Shown here: positions 8,669 through 17,527 of the stretch, piece by piece
How the letters are laid out: the number at the start of each line of letters is the position of its first letter
Numbering within the stretch: the first letter of the stretch is position 1
Source: Lysinibacillus sphaericus
GTDB taxonomy: Bacteria > Bacillota > Bacilli > Bacillales_A > Planococcaceae
Direction of reading: 5' to 3'
NCBI RefSeq assembly: GCF_006864135.1
Contig: NZ_SADV01000014.1
Coordinates: 1-64,000 of the forward strand
Length of the DNA: 64,000 nucleotides
The notes under the pieces: model-generated
What the model saw: the letters and a program-made list of their open reading frames with translations, nothing else
Databases searched by the model: none
What the model was told of the DNA's origin: nothing
Program-made: the position numbers and the translations under genes

Positions 8669-9307
8669 GTGGTGAACATATCTGTGTTTTTATTAATGTG
8701 CATTTTATTAATTATTTTGCCTGGTCCGGATACCGCCATTGCAACAAAAAATACACTTACCGTAAGCAGAAAGGGAGGTTTACAAACTTTACTCGGTTCG
8801 TGCTGTGGATTATTGATCCATACTTTTGCAGCGGTTATTGGACTTTCGGCGATTATTGTAAAGTCAGCATATGTATTTACCATTTTAAAATACGTCGGCG
8901 CGGTTTATTTATGCTATTTAGGTATTAAAACTTTATGGGCATTACGATTAATACGTACACAGTCTCCAGTTGTACAAGACGAAACCCAAATTGAACATAA
9001 ATATTCAGAGCAATCATGCTTTAAACAAGGCTTCTTAACGAACGTTACAAACCCAAAGGTGGCTGTATTTTTTCTAACATTTTTACCTCAGTTTGTAGAT
9101 GGTAAAAGCGGTACATTTATGCCATTTCTTATAATGGGGCTTATTTATACTGTATTAACGGGATTTTGGTTTGTGTTTTATGTTTACTTGTTGGATAAAA
9201 TTAGCGCATTTATGAAAAAGCCAACGACGAAAACGGTTATCGAAGGATTGACAGGTGCAGTACTAATTGGGTTTGGCATTAAGCTAGCATTCGAGAAAGC
9301 CCACTAA
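8669..9307 (+). CDS. LysE/RhtB family amino acid exporter
   Basis: A 212-residue inner membrane protein with six hydrophobic segments and the family hallmark LIILPGPDTAIATKNTL at residues 14-30. NPKVAVFFLTFLPQFV near 130-145 is the second conserved block. LysE/RhtB transporters export amino acids or their analogues; the substrate cannot be assigned. The start is GTG 8669, with AGGGAGG eight bases upstream; a second GTG follows directly. It is divergent from the ArsR/SRPBCC operon and might share its operator region, though the promoter itself was not resolved. Confidence 0.88.
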   Translation: MVNISVFLLMCILLIILPGPDTAIATKNTLTVSRKGGLQTLLGSCCGLLIHTFAAVIGLSAIIVKSAYVFTILKYVGAVYLCYLGIKTLWALRLIRTQSPVVQDETQIEHKYSEQSCFKQGFLTNVTNPKVAVFFLTFLPQFVDGKSGTFMPFLIMGLIYTVLTGFWFVFYVYLLDKISAFMKKPTTKTVIEGLTGAVLIGFGIKLAFEKAH

Positions 9308-9328
9308 TGTTAAATAGACTAAACTAAT

Positions 9329-9370
9329 AAGAGGATATTATGTTCAATATAAGAGCATATATCCTCTTTT
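9329..9370 (+). terminator. Terminator after lysE-type gene
   Basis: AAGAGGATAT pairs with ATATCCTCTT across an AT-rich loop, then TTCTT; it lies 22 bases past the stop codon. Confidence 0.65.
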
Positions 9371-9508
9371 CTTGTATATTGGAAATTAGGAGGCGTAGTG
9401 AGGTCTTTAGACCGAGCGTTAAATATTTTTTATGGGTGAAGTGCTATGAGGGAACAAGAAGTTCTCATGAGAAAATCCATTCTTATGTATAACTAATGCG
9501 ATTGAAAA

Positions 9509-9689
9509 ATGGATTACACATCAGATAGAAGTTATATAGTAACTAACGATGTTACTTTGCTTCTTTCTAGGTTACTTCGGAGCTCACCACTACGCTGGAA
9601 AGATAATAATGATTATAACTTTAGATTGCTTGGGTATCTGGGCATTAATCAAATTGTTTATGATTGTATCGGCAAAATCACATATGATC
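9509..9689 (+). pseudogene. Decayed TM2-domain gene
   Basis: From 9552 one frame reads LLCFFLGYFGAHHYAGK and then IMIITLDCLGIWALIKLFMI, plainly related to the intact TM2 protein 160 bases downstream (LLCFFLGSLGIHRFYAGK). The beginning (DYTSDRSYIVTN, aligned with QTSEKNYIAM) is in another frame, the middle has lost about six residues, and the charged C-terminus is gone. It is therefore a relic of a tandem TM2 gene rather than a working one. Confidence 0.75.
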
Positions 9690-9843
9690 TACATAATAAA
9701 CAGCAATGCATAAGGGGCTGATCAACTATTTTTTTAGCCATAAAAGATAGATTAAGGTGTTGAGAAAAACGTAAAAGAATGGTAGACTTTTGGATGGAAA
9801 TTGAGTAAATTCTTTACATAATAAAAGAAAGGAGATTGATAAA

Positions 9844-10065
9844 ATGCAACAACAAACTTCGGAAAAAAACTATATAGCAATGATTTTACTATGTTTCTTT
9901 TTAGGCAGTCTAGGAATACATCGCTTCTACGCAGGTAAAATTGGTACTGGTATTTTAATGATTATAACTTTGGGTGGACTAGGTATCTGGACATTGATCG
10001 ATTTAATTATGATTATTGTCGGCAAATTCAAAGATCAAGAAGGACTGGAAATAAAACCTTCTTAA
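9844..10065 (+). CDS. TM2 domain-containing small membrane protein
   Basis: A 73-residue TM2 protein. Two transmembrane helices (about residues 13-30 and 36-60) are joined by the family turn GIHRFYAGKIGTGILM; GGLGIWTLIDLIMI is in the second helix. The family is widespread in Bacilli, and its function is largely unknown. An AAAGGAG site lies nine bases before the ATG. A close paralogue with the same length is encoded at 21390-21611 on the other strand, with homologous leader and terminator, so this is a duplicated cassette. Confidence 0.88.
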   Translation: MQQQTSEKNYIAMILLCFFLGSLGIHRFYAGKIGTGILMIITLGGLGIWTLIDLIMIIVGKFKDQEGLEIKPS

Positions 10066-10078
10066 CAATAATGAATGA

Positions 10079-10115
10079 GGCGTTGGTTAACTGCGGTTAC
10101 CTAGCGCTTTTTTTT
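10079..10115 (+). terminator. Terminator of the TM2 gene
   Basis: A GGCGTTGGTTAAC arm pairs with GGTTACCTAGCGC (with G-U pairs and slight slippage), followed by eight T. The same hairpin follows the paralogous TM2 gene at 21346-21380. Confidence 0.75.
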
Positions 10116-10163
10116 ATGGAGAACATTGAATGTGCTAGCCAGTTAACCGATATCCAAAGTCGT

Positions 10164-10325
10164 TTATTTAAAGAGCAGCTTTTTGGTCATCGTCTTGCTG
10201 GCTTGTTGTTTTTGTACTTCAATTTGATTTTTAATGATTTCTTCGATGTCGTCCATAGCAATGTTGCTGGTTGCATTTAAGTCTGCATTAGCTTCGTGTT
10301 TGCAGTTAATACATTTGAATGGTTC
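10164..10325 (-). pseudogene. C-terminal remnant of an IS200/IS605-type TnpB
   Basis: The minus strand from 10325 encodes EPFKCINCKHEANADLNAT, then a lysine-rich tail and a stop at 10164. The CxxC followed by an HEANADLNA segment is the second half of the TnpB zinc ribbon with its RuvC-III aspartate. An in-frame stop lies immediately before it and the rest of the protein is absent. It is a fragment of a transposon-associated RNA-guided nuclease gene; no tnpA is present. Confidence 0.7.
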
Positions 10326-10447
10326 TTAAGTTGATCGATACACTTCTTTCTTCATTTTGTTGTGAATCAGAGTTAATTGGTGCAACATTACCTCTTAACA
10401 GCATCTTGAACTAACGAGTGTATAGTGGATTACGCCCGGAGGGTAAA

Positions 10448-10481
10448 TAAAAAACTTCACGGATAAACATCCAGTGAAGTT
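10448..10481 (-). terminator. Terminator of atoE
   Basis: On the minus strand AACTTCAC and GTGAAGTT form a stem followed by a T run, 18 bases after the atoE stop codon. Confidence 0.75.
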
Positions 10482-10498
10482 TAAAACTCTATATTTAG

Positions 10499-11812
10499 TT
10501 AGAAGAAAAGGAAGCCGATGCTAATAATAATGCCTGTAAAGATTAAAACGAATAAACAGAAACCCATTATATCCCTAGCTTTTAAGCCAGCGATTGCAAG
10601 GGCTGGTAGTGCCCAGAACGGTTGAATCATATTCGTCCAAGCATCACCCCACGCGATTGCCATAGCAGTTTTAGCGTAGTCGGCACTTAAAGTGGTTGCA
10701 GCATCTAACATAATAGGAGCTTGTACTGCCCATTGTCCACCGCCTGACGGTATAAAGAAGTTAACAAGTCCCGCTGAGAAAAATGTAAACAAATAGAATG
10801 TATGTTCATTGGAAATATTAACGAACCATTCTGAGAATACGGCAGCTAAACCAGAAGCGGTCATCATGCCCATAATCCCTGCATAAAAGGGGAATTGAAA
10901 AACGATGCCTGTTGTTGTTTTAATGGCATCTTGTGCAGCAGCAAGGAAACGCTGTGGTGTCCCGTGGAAAATGATCCCTAATACAATAAAAATTGTATTA
11001 ATCACATTTAAATCAAGAACAAAGCCTTTCGTCATAAAATGATGTACTAAATAAACAAGTCCGATAATAGCAAGTAAAATCGTTAAAATATAACTACGTT
11101 CAGAGCGGCTGGCAAAGTTGTTTTCGGGCTTAGGTAACTCTGCTTTTTCTTCAACTAATAAAGCAGGGTTAACTACAACCGTATCTTCTTCCTTTGGCAT
11201 CATCCAACGATTAAACAATGGTAAAGTGAAGACGATAACGATGACTATAAATAAGTTATATGTTGAAAAAAGTGTAACATTTGTTGGTATGATCCCCATA
11301 ATGTCAGCGAACTTATGACCTTCAGTTGCAATGGATAACGGAATTGAGCCTGCTAATCCCCCATGCCAAATTACAAAGCCTGAGTAGGCACTAGCAATTA
11401 ATAAGCGATAATCTACCTTTTTAACATGACGAGCAATTTCCTTTGCGAAAAGGGCACCAATGACAAGTCCGAATCCCCAGTTAATCCAGCACGCTAATAG
11501 TGATACGAATGTAATAATGATAATTGCCATACCTGGTGTTTTTATTTTACTTGCAATGGCTGCTAATCCCTTTTTAAAGACTGGGCTATTCGCCAAAATG
11601 TGACCTGCAGCCAAGACAATCACCATTTGCATTGTAAACTCTAATAGTTTCCAAAAATCATCTCCCCAATAGATCACCATATCGAGCGGAGAAGAATCTG
11701 TTAATGTAACCCCTAATAATAACGTCAATACTGTGAGTATAGTGACAAATATATATGGATCAGGTAAATATTTTTCCATAATAGCATTTGAAATTCTTGT
11801 TAACGTTTTCAT
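10499..11812 (-). CDS. atoE: Short-chain fatty acid transporter AtoE family
   Basis: A 437-residue membrane protein with about 11-12 hydrophobic segments; the family's conserved blocks FIPSGGGQWAVQAPIM, GDAWTNMIQPFWALPALAI and CWINWGFGLVIGALFA are all present. AtoE-type carriers take up short-chain fatty acids such as butyrate or acetoacetate. The companion scoA/scoB genes, encoding a 3-oxoacid CoA-transferase, and a LysR regulator lie divergently next door, so the locus looks like an acetoacetate or short-chain fatty acid utilisation module. The gene is monocistronic with its own terminator. A TTAGAAT motif just upstream of its start resembles the palindrome ahead of scoA. Confidence 0.88.
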   Translation of the reverse strand: MKTLTRISNAIMEKYLPDPYIFVTILTVLTLLLGVTLTDSSPLDMVIYWGDDFWKLLEFTMQMVIVLAAGHILANSPVFKKGLAAIASKIKTPGMAIIIITFVSLLACWINWGFGLVIGALFAKEIARHVKKVDYRLLIASAYSGFVIWHGGLAGSIPLSIATEGHKFADIMGIIPTNVTLFSTYNLFIVIVIVFTLPLFNRWMMPKEEDTVVVNPALLVEEKAELPKPENNFASRSERSYILTILLAIIGLVYLVHHFMTKGFVLDLNVINTIFIVLGIIFHGTPQRFLAAAQDAIKTTTGIVFQFPFYAGIMGMMTASGLAAVFSEWFVNISNEHTFYLFTFFSAGLVNFFIPSGGGQWAVQAPIMLDAATTLSADYAKTAMAIAWGDAWTNMIQPFWALPALAIAGLKARDIMGFCLFVLIFTGIIISIGFLFF

Positions 11813-12108
11813 GTTAGAATTACCCCTTCCTTTTCTGCCATCCCGTATTGCTAATTGTACATAGAAATATGAATTAAGGGAGATAAAATCTGTATTAAGT
11901 ACGATAAACTGAACGTAATGTAGAAATAAAGTCGCGGTTGTTATTGCTTAATTAAATACTATTGAAATCATAACAAAGCCTTAGTGCTATTGTATTGATC
12001 TACTTATTTTTAAGAAGAAGGATTAGTAGAAAATGAGGAGAATTTATTACTACATAGGGGTTTTGGGAATATTTTTTATAACAAATTAGAATAAATGGGG
12101 GTATGTAT

Positions 12109-12987
12109 ATGGAGTTGCGAGATTTACAAGCATTTATGACTGTCGTTGAACATAGGAGCTTTACAAAGGCAGCTAATGAATCATTTGTATCACAACCTTC
12201 ATTAAGCAAAAGCATTAGAAAGTTGGAGAATGCTCTTCATGTGGAGTTATTAAACCGATCTACACGCAATATAGAGTTAACAGACGCAGGTAGTATCGTC
12301 TATAAACAAGGACAAAAAATAATACGTTCTGTACACGATTTACATATATTATTGGATGATTTATCGAACATCGAAACAGGTACGATTAAATTAGGGATAC
12401 CACCATTAATTGGTACACTATTTTTTCCTGAAATCGCGCGAAAGTTTCATAAGCAATATCCAAAGGTGCATTTAGAGCTTGTGGAACGTGGAGCTAAAAT
12501 GATCGGAACATTAGTAGAAAATGGCGATGTTGATATGGGGATTGTCGTCATACCTACAGACGAAAGGAAATTTACCATCCAATCATTTGTGGAGGACCAA
12601 TTTTTTGTCTTTATTAATGAGTCCCATCCATTGGCTCAGCAAGAGCATATTCTATTACAAGATTTAAAAAATGAATCATTCATTATCTTCACAGAGGAAT
12701 TCACACTGCATGATTATGTTATAAAATCATGTAAAAGCGCAGGATTTACACCAATAATCGGCTATAAAAGCTCGCAATGGGATTTAATAGTGGAACTAGT
12801 TTCCTCGAATTTAGGGGTGACACTTTTACCATATTCAATAGCCGCAAAGCACACGAATAAAAATGTCAAAATTATTCCGTTACTTAATTTTGACATGCCA
12901 TGGCGTTTAGGTGTTATTACGAAAAAGAATACATATCAATCTTTTGCCTTAAAGCAGCTACTCAATACAATACGTTCTGATAATTGA
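12109..12987 (+). CDS. LysR-family transcriptional regulator
   Basis: A 292-residue LysR-type regulator: N-terminal winged helix MELRDLQAFMTVVEHRSFTK with the recognition segment SQPSLSKSIRKLE, then a substrate-binding-like effector domain from about residue 88. ATG 12109 was chosen over 12103 because GGGGG at 12097-12101 is then seven bases away. It lies between the divergent atoE and the co-oriented scoAB genes and most likely controls both. The effector is unknown; by location, an acetoacetate or fatty-acid related compound is a reasonable guess. Confidence 0.88.
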   Translation: MELRDLQAFMTVVEHRSFTKAANESFVSQPSLSKSIRKLENALHVELLNRSTRNIELTDAGSIVYKQGQKIIRSVHDLHILLDDLSNIETGTIKLGIPPLIGTLFFPEIARKFHKQYPKVHLELVERGAKMIGTLVENGDVDMGIVVIPTDERKFTIQSFVEDQFFVFINESHPLAQQEHILLQDLKNESFIIFTEEFTLHDYVIKSCKSAGFTPIIGYKSSQWDLIVELVSSNLGVTLLPYSIAAKHTNKNVKIIPLLNFDMPWRLGVITKKNTYQSFALKQLLNTIRSDN

Positions 12988-12998
12988 TTTATGCATTT

Positions 12999-13019
12999 TT
13001 AGAATAAATAATATTCTAA
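12999..13019. promoter_or_regulatory. Palindrome upstream of scoA, candidate LysR operator
   Basis: TTAGAATA-N5-TATTCTAA, a perfect 8-base inverted repeat, lies 76 bases before the scoA start. The same half-site (TTAGAATAAAT) recurs at 12086-12096 just ahead of the LysR gene, and TTAGAAT at 11814-11820 next to the atoE start. The distribution fits an operator of the adjacent LysR regulator. Confidence 0.5.
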
Positions 13020-13094
13020 TTTATTCCTTTACTTATAAAATAGTATTGAGGTAGAATTTTTCTTAATAACTGAGCAATTTTAGGAGGTTTCGAT

Positions 13095-13802
13095 ATGGGG
13101 AAGGGGAAAGTGTGGGATTCGTTTGAGGAAGCCGTCGCTGATATTAAAGATGGGGATACATTAGCTGTAGGGGGCTTTGGGCTATGTGGTATCCCTGAAA
13201 AATCAATTGCGGCACTAGTCCAAAGGGGAACGAAGGACTTAACAGTTGTAAGCAATAACTGTGGTGTGGATGATTGGGGTTTAGGGCTTTTATTGGCAAA
13301 TAAACAAATCAAAAAAATGATTGCATCCTATGTAGGTGAAAATAAAATTTTTGAACAGCAGTTTTTAAGCGGGGAGCTTGAAGTAGAATTGACACCACAA
13401 GGTACGTTGGCAGAACGTATGCGAGCTGGCGGAGCTGGAATTCCGGGCTTTTACACGGCTACTGGTGTTGGAACACCTATTGCTGAGGGAAAAGATGTAA
13501 AAGTTTTTGATGGCAAGGAATATATTTTAGAAAAAGGTATTGTTGCAGATTTTGCCCTTGTCAAAGCATGGAAGGCAGACAAGCTAGGAAATTTAGTTTT
13601 CAGAAAAACATCGCGTAACTTTAATCCTCTAGCTGCAATGGCAGGAAGAATTACGATTGCAGAAGTAGAGGAAATTGTTGAAGTAGGAGAGTTAGATCCG
13701 GATCATATTCATACTCCGGGTGTATTCGTGCAACGCATTTTACTAGGTGGTAATTATGAGAAGCGTATCGAGCGTTTGACGGTGAAAAAGGGGGATGCGT
13801 GA
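13095..13802 (+). CDS. scoA: 3-oxoacid CoA-transferase subunit A
   Basis: The 235-residue A subunit of the succinyl-CoA:3-ketoacid CoA-transferase (EC 2.8.3.5 family), which activates acetoacetate with CoA from succinyl-Co[21 protein letters not shown] at residues 26-45 is the family motif; [15 protein letters not shown] and [16 protein letters not shown] follow as conserved blocks. The active-site glutamate is in subunit B. An AGGAGG site precedes the ATG, and its stop codon overlaps the scoB start. Neighbouring atoE supplies a matching uptake system. Confidence 0.92.
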   Translation: MGKGKVWDSFEEAVADIKDGDTLAVGGFGLCGIPEKSIAALVQRGTKDLTVVSNNCGVDDWGLGLLLANKQIKKMIASYVGENKIFEQQFLSGELEVELTPQGTLAERMRAGGAGIPGFYTATGVGTPIAEGKDVKVFDGKEYILEKGIVADFALVKAWKADKLGNLVFRKTSRNFNPLAAMAGRITIAEVEEIVEVGELDPDHIHTPGVFVQRILLGGNYEKRIERLTVKKGDA

Positions 13803-14443
13803 TGGCTGATACAAGACAAAAAATCGTAAATAGAGCGGTAAAAGAAATACAAAACGGCATGAACGTCAATTTAGGTATTGGTATCCCAACGCTAGTGGCC
13901 AATGCAATTCCGTCTGATTATGACGTTCTTTTACAATCAGAAAACGGTCTTCTTGGCATTGGTCCATACCCAGTAGAAGACGCAGTCGATCCTGATTTAA
14001 TTAATGCAGGTAAAGAAACGGTAACAGCTGTTCCTGGCGCTTCCTTCTTCGATAGCGCCGAATCATTTGCCATGATTCGTGGCGGTCATATTGATCTTGC
14101 TATTTTAGGTGGCATGGAAGTATCTGAAACGGGTGACCTTGCGAACTGGATGATCCCAGGGAAAATGGTAAAAGGTATGGGAGGCGCCATGGACCTTGTA
14201 GTCGGGGCAAAAAGAGTAGTCGTTGTAATGGAGCATGTCAATAAAAACGGTGAGTCAAAAATAAAAAAACAATGTGAGCTACCGTTAACAGGAAAGGGCG
14301 TTGTGCATAGATTAGTTACAGATATGGCTGTTTTCGATTTTACCGATGAAGGGATGCAGCTTATCGAATTAGCAGAGGGTGTTACTTTAGAGGAAGTAAA
14401 AGAGAAGACAGCTGCTTCCTTTAATGTCGCCATAATAGGGTAA
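13802..14443 (+). CDS. scoB: 3-oxoacid CoA-transferase subunit B
   Basis: The B subunit, 213 residues. The catalytic glutamate is in [13 protein letters not shown] (Glu47); [12 protein letters not shown] precedes it and [19 protein letters not shown] is the conserved later block. I place the start at ATG 13802, overlapping the scoA stop (TGATG) with GGGGG seven bases upstream; a GTG at 13799 is an in-frame alternative. With ScoA it forms the heterodimeric or heterotetrameric transferase that converts acetoacetate to acetoacetyl-CoA. Confidence 0.92.
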   Translation: MADTRQKIVNRAVKEIQNGMNVNLGIGIPTLVANAIPSDYDVLLQSENGLLGIGPYPVEDAVDPDLINAGKETVTAVPGASFFDSAESFAMIRGGHIDLAILGGMEVSETGDLANWMIPGKMVKGMGGAMDLVVGAKRVVVVMEHVNKNGESKIKKQCELPLTGKGVVHRLVTDMAVFDFTDEGMQLIELAEGVTLEEVKEKTAASFNVAIIG

Positions 14444-14825
14444 AGTGAAACTTTAACCAGTGGGGATTTTCTTCAACCCAGCTGATTATTAATCTTCACC
14501 AATCGAGCGTTTCCGGGCAGGTAACCTCTCATAACTATTTTGCTTCCGATTAATCTTGAGGGTGTACCTGACGCTTCTCTTTCGATACGAATTACTGCCG
14601 GTAATGCGGGGGAAAGTGATTGAATGTAACCAGTTCTTTCATAGAGCTGGTTATTTTTCATTAGGAGAGTCAATCACTTCAGCAATATTGCCTCTTCGCG
14701 GGTAGTTCAACCAATATCATGAGTATTTCTGAAGACGTGAAGGTTGATTGTTATTTTTCAGACTATTGGCGGTTCTCTAGCTCTATTTTGCAATTATACA
14801 ATGATTGAAAAGGAGAAAAATAACT
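14444..14825. other. Intergenic region without recognised gene
   Basis: A 66-codon minus-strand frame (14473-14673) opens here but has no ribosome binding site and no family resemblance I recognise. It may be a decayed fragment. No clear terminator for scoB is visible; the promoter of the VOC gene presumably lies near 14760-14800. Confidence 0.4.
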
Positions 14826-15239
14826 ATGAGACAACAATGGTCAGATGAATTACAGGTAGCACAGGTACGCGTTGCACGGCCAACTGATAAATTAAAGGAA
14901 ATTGAAGAATTTTATTGTGAAGGCGTAGGGTTAGAAAAAATCGGCTCTTTTTCAGGACATCGAGGCTACACCGGTATCATGGTTGGTCTTCCGAATGCTA
15001 GCTATCATTTAGAATTTATAGAGCATACTGAAGGAAGTCCTTGCCCAGCACCAACAAAGGATAATTTGCTCGTATTATATATTCCAAAGCGTTCAACTAT
15101 ACAGCTTATTGCTGAACGCTTATCGCAAATGGGTTACCCTGAGGTAGAGCCAGAAAATCCATATTGGGCCGAAAAAGGTGTTACGATTGAAGATCCCGAT
15201 GGCTGGCGTCTCGTATTGATGAACACAGAGGGTATTTAA
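14826..15239 (+). CDS. VOC superfamily protein (glyoxalase-like)
   Basis: A 137-residue vicinal-oxygen-chelate fold protein: paired beta-alpha-beta modules, the first with RPTDKLKEIEEFYCEGVGL, the last ending in the typical EDPDGWRLVLMN. Potential metal ligands include the histidine in YHLEFIEH and the closing glutamate/aspartate region. VOC proteins include glyoxalases, dioxygenases and antibiotic-binding proteins; nothing picks one. The start ATG 14826 has AAGGAG ten bases upstream. It lies after scoAB but with a 380-base gap, so is probably separate. Confidence 0.82.
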   Translation: MRQQWSDELQVAQVRVARPTDKLKEIEEFYCEGVGLEKIGSFSGHRGYTGIMVGLPNASYHLEFIEHTEGSPCPAPTKDNLLVLYIPKRSTIQLIAERLSQMGYPEVEPENPYWAEKGVTIEDPDGWRLVLMNTEGI

Positions 15240-15358
15240 ATCGGTATGAGCCTACATTTCCATACCCTTTGTGGTATATGGATACAGCATTTGATATCGA
15301 AAGATGGAAAAGGGCATCATGTGAAAAAATTTTCTGAAGCAATAAGTAAATAGTAAAA

Positions 15359-15392
15359 AGATACCCCTTTGTTATACGCAGAGGGGTATCTT
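15359..15392. terminator. Bidirectional terminator
   Basis: AGATACCCCT and AGGGGTATCT form a stem between the convergent VOC and lipoprotein genes. Confidence 0.7.
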
Positions 15393-15406
15393 GGTGTTTG
15401 AATATT

Positions 15407-15862
15407 CTATTGTCCTAAAGAAGCATCTTGGTGATAATGAGTAGCAATGGATTCGATATTTAACTGAGTATAGTTTGCCCAATTAGTCTTTTTAAAATCT
15501 TCTTCACTAAAGTAAATATTTAAAAGCTCAGTCATAGATTTGCCCCCTTTAGATCCTGTTAATGGGGCATACCAACTAATAGCTGGAGTTTTAACATTTT
15601 GAAGCTTAGATAGCTCTGCAAATATTTTAGTGGAATCCTTCAGCATTTGATTTTTCATACCTTTTTTCACATCATTGTCCTGTATAGAGATTGAAACGAT
15701 ACCATTCTTTTCTTCAACAGTGAATTTGTTTTTAACGATAGCTCCTACTATATCTTCAACGGAAGTATTTTTGTCGACTGCAACTTCCTTTGGAGCGGTA
15801 TTTTTCCCGCAAGCGGATAATAGTAGTGTGGTTAGTAAAAACAAATAAAATAATTTCTTCAA
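15407..15862 (-). CDS. Small lipoprotein of unknown function
   Basis: With a TTG start at 15862 the product is 151 residues and begins with a lipoprotein signal peptide: basic start KK, hydrophobic LFYLFLLTTLLL, lipobox LSAC with Cys at about position 20. AGGGAGG lies eight bases upstream of this TTG, which supports it over the longer frame. The mature part is hydrophilic (SVEDIVGAIVKNKFTVEEKNG) and would be anchored outside the membrane. I do not recognise the family. Confidence 0.75.
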   Translation of the reverse strand: MKKLFYLFLLTTLLLSACGKNTAPKEVAVDKNTSVEDIVGAIVKNKFTVEEKNGIVSISIQDNDVKKGMKNQMLKDSTKIFAELSKLQNVKTPAISWYAPLTGSKGGKSMTELLNIYFSEEDFKKTNWANYTQLNIESIATHYHQDASLGQ

Positions 15863-15989
15863 TGTAATAACCTCCCTTGTTACTACCATATATGCGCAAA
15901 ATGGAGGTGAATTATACAAAAAGAAGGAAGGTAATAAAAAAAACAAATTATGCCCCTACAAAATAGCTTCAGGAATCGGCTTTGGCTCA

Positions 15990-16165
15990 GGCTTGCAGAA
16001 GTTTTTTGCGCGAAAGCGTAGTGCTAATATAGCAGCAACAAGAAGTTCACTCAGTAAATTGTTGCTGTCGCTTCGCTTTCGCACAGAAAAATTGCCACAG
16101 GATGTGGCGTTTTTAGATTGAGTTCCTCTATTTCAGCGGATTTTTGTACACCCGTTGAAAGAAAT
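15990..16165 (-). repeat. Family 2 modular repeat, inverted copy
   Basis: Read on the minus strand it carries TTTCAACGGG at one end, then CCGCTGAAATAGAGGAACTC, the CCTGTGGCAA block and a GCGAAAGCGAAGCGACAGCA unit. These match the copies at 38211-38552 and 53186-53371 in the same order, though the distal part has diverged. Confidence 0.65.
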
Positions 16166-16169
16166 TAAA

Positions 16170-17300
16170 TTATAATGGAGCTGCATAAATCTGTTTTTCA
16201 GTTGGATCCCAGAGGACAATCCCGATATCTTGATTTTGATCTATAATACGAATAGAAATAGGAATATAATCAAATAAAATAGTATTCAATTTGGTGCTAA
16301 TTAACTGTAAAAGACCTATCAATTCAGTATCATTTATTAAAGGCGCATTAACTTCTATTTTTAACTCGGTTAAATTCCCGTTTTCATATCGAAGTTTACC
16401 AACTATTTTAGGATTTATATGTTTAAAGCCTTCTTGGATATCTTCTTTGAAAATTAATAATTTACTATAAGTATCTTTGTCTAAACTATAAAGTGAATCT
16501 GAAGGGAATGTATAATTTTTTATATCTATCCCAGCCCATTTATCTATTTTATCCTCGCCTTCAGGAATAAATGTTTGAGCTAAAAATATTCCTGGAATGA
16601 TATCGTTTTTATTGGATTCTTGATATAAAGTTAAATAAATAGGCACATTGGGTACTTTATTATTATTTCTTATATTTTTTATTATAGTTCCTGCTATTTC
16701 CTTACCGTATTTTTCTACGTCATTAACCTTATCTTCGTTCGTATCGACTTTAACTTGATCTGTATAAGTTAAGCCTTTATCATCATGTACTCTAATGTCA
16801 TAAAATTCATTTAAGGATATGGCTAAAGACATTCCTTCTACTTTTCCACTTTCTTTGTTAACGAAATTTTGTTCTAAGACATGAGATAATATTTTAGGAT
16901 TATTTTTCTCATCCTCTAAAACATCTCCAGTACTTTTTTTAATAGGTGGGTTTAATCCAAAACCTTCTTTTGATTTTCTATCTAACCATTTATTTATAAT
17001 TTTACCATCTAAATATTGACCTTCCTGCATATAAAACTTCTTTGTAGGAAAGTAATTGACTGATAAATCCATTAATCCTTTTTCAATTTCACTGACATTT
17101 AATGAATTGTTCATATTACTAAGTATCAACCCTCTTGAAACATTAGATTTTGCAGGTTGTTTAATTTCATATATTTCCTTTTGTTGTATTGATGATGCAT
17201 ACATTTTCTCATCTTTTTTAATAACTGGATCATCATCACTACAAGAAGCTAAAAGAAATAGTGGTGATATAAAAAACAACATACTCTTCTTTATTTTCAT
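16170..17300 (-). CDS. camS: CamS-family sex pheromone lipoprotein
   Basis: A 376-residue predicted lipoprotein: signal peptide KIKKSMLFFISPLFLLASC with lipobox LASC. The body resembles the CamS/YerH family, with the N-terminal region RGLILSNMNNSLNVSEIEKG, the YFPTKKFYMQEGQYL segment and the later AGIDIKNYTFPSD region. In enterococci and staphylococci the CamS signal peptide is processed into a short pheromone peptide; the role of the mature domain is unknown. Usually the gene sits in the pcrA-ligA cluster, which is absent here, so this is probably a paralogue. It is monocistronic, and its 3' end abuts a repeat. Confidence 0.78.
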   Translation of the reverse strand: MKIKKSMLFFISPLFLLASCSDDDPVIKKDEKMYASSIQQKEIYEIKQPAKSNVSRGLILSNMNNSLNVSEIEKGLMDLSVNYFPTKKFYMQEGQYLDGKIINKWLDRKSKEGFGLNPPIKKSTGDVLEDEKNNPKILSHVLEQNFVNKESGKVEGMSLAISLNEFYDIRVHDDKGLTYTDQVKVDTNEDKVNDVEKYGKEIAGTIIKNIRNNNKVPNVPIYLTLYQESNKNDIIPGIFLAQTFIPEGEDKIDKWAGIDIKNYTFPSDSLYSLDKDTYSKLLIFKEDIQEGFKHINPKIVGKLRYENGNLTELKIEVNAPLINDTELIGLLQLISTKLNTILFDYIPISIRIIDQNQDIGIVLWDPTEKQIYAAPL

Positions 17301-17430
17301 TTAAAATACTCCTTACTGATTCTTATGTAATCGCGTTTCAAAAGTTACGCTAATTTCAGTTTGGCTAATTTAAAACTGAAATTGTTCCGTTAAATCTTAA
17401 AAGTATTCCTATAAAAATGAATTCATCACA

Positions 17431-17517
17431 ATAACGTGGCCGCCTCACTGCGCTGCAGAGTCTCATCTGTGACACTAACCCCAGGAAGTGCCTATTTTAT
17501 AACTTTTGGTAACGAAA
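17431..17517 (+). repeat. Decayed family 1 repeat fragment
   Basis: Contains AACGTGGCCGCCTCACTGCG, GAGTCTCATCTGTGAC and a right-end-like AACTTTTGGTAACG. It lies in tandem just before the full copy at 17528. Confidence 0.5.
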
Positions 17518-17527
17518 CTTTATATTT

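Noticed and set aside
10071-10280. Plus-strand open frame of 69 codons after the TM2 gene
   Set aside because: It begins in the TM2 terminator and runs antisense to the TnpB remnant.
14473-14673. Minus-strand open frame between scoB and the VOC gene
   Set aside because: No ribosome binding site and no recognisable family; kept only as a remark in the intergenic entry.
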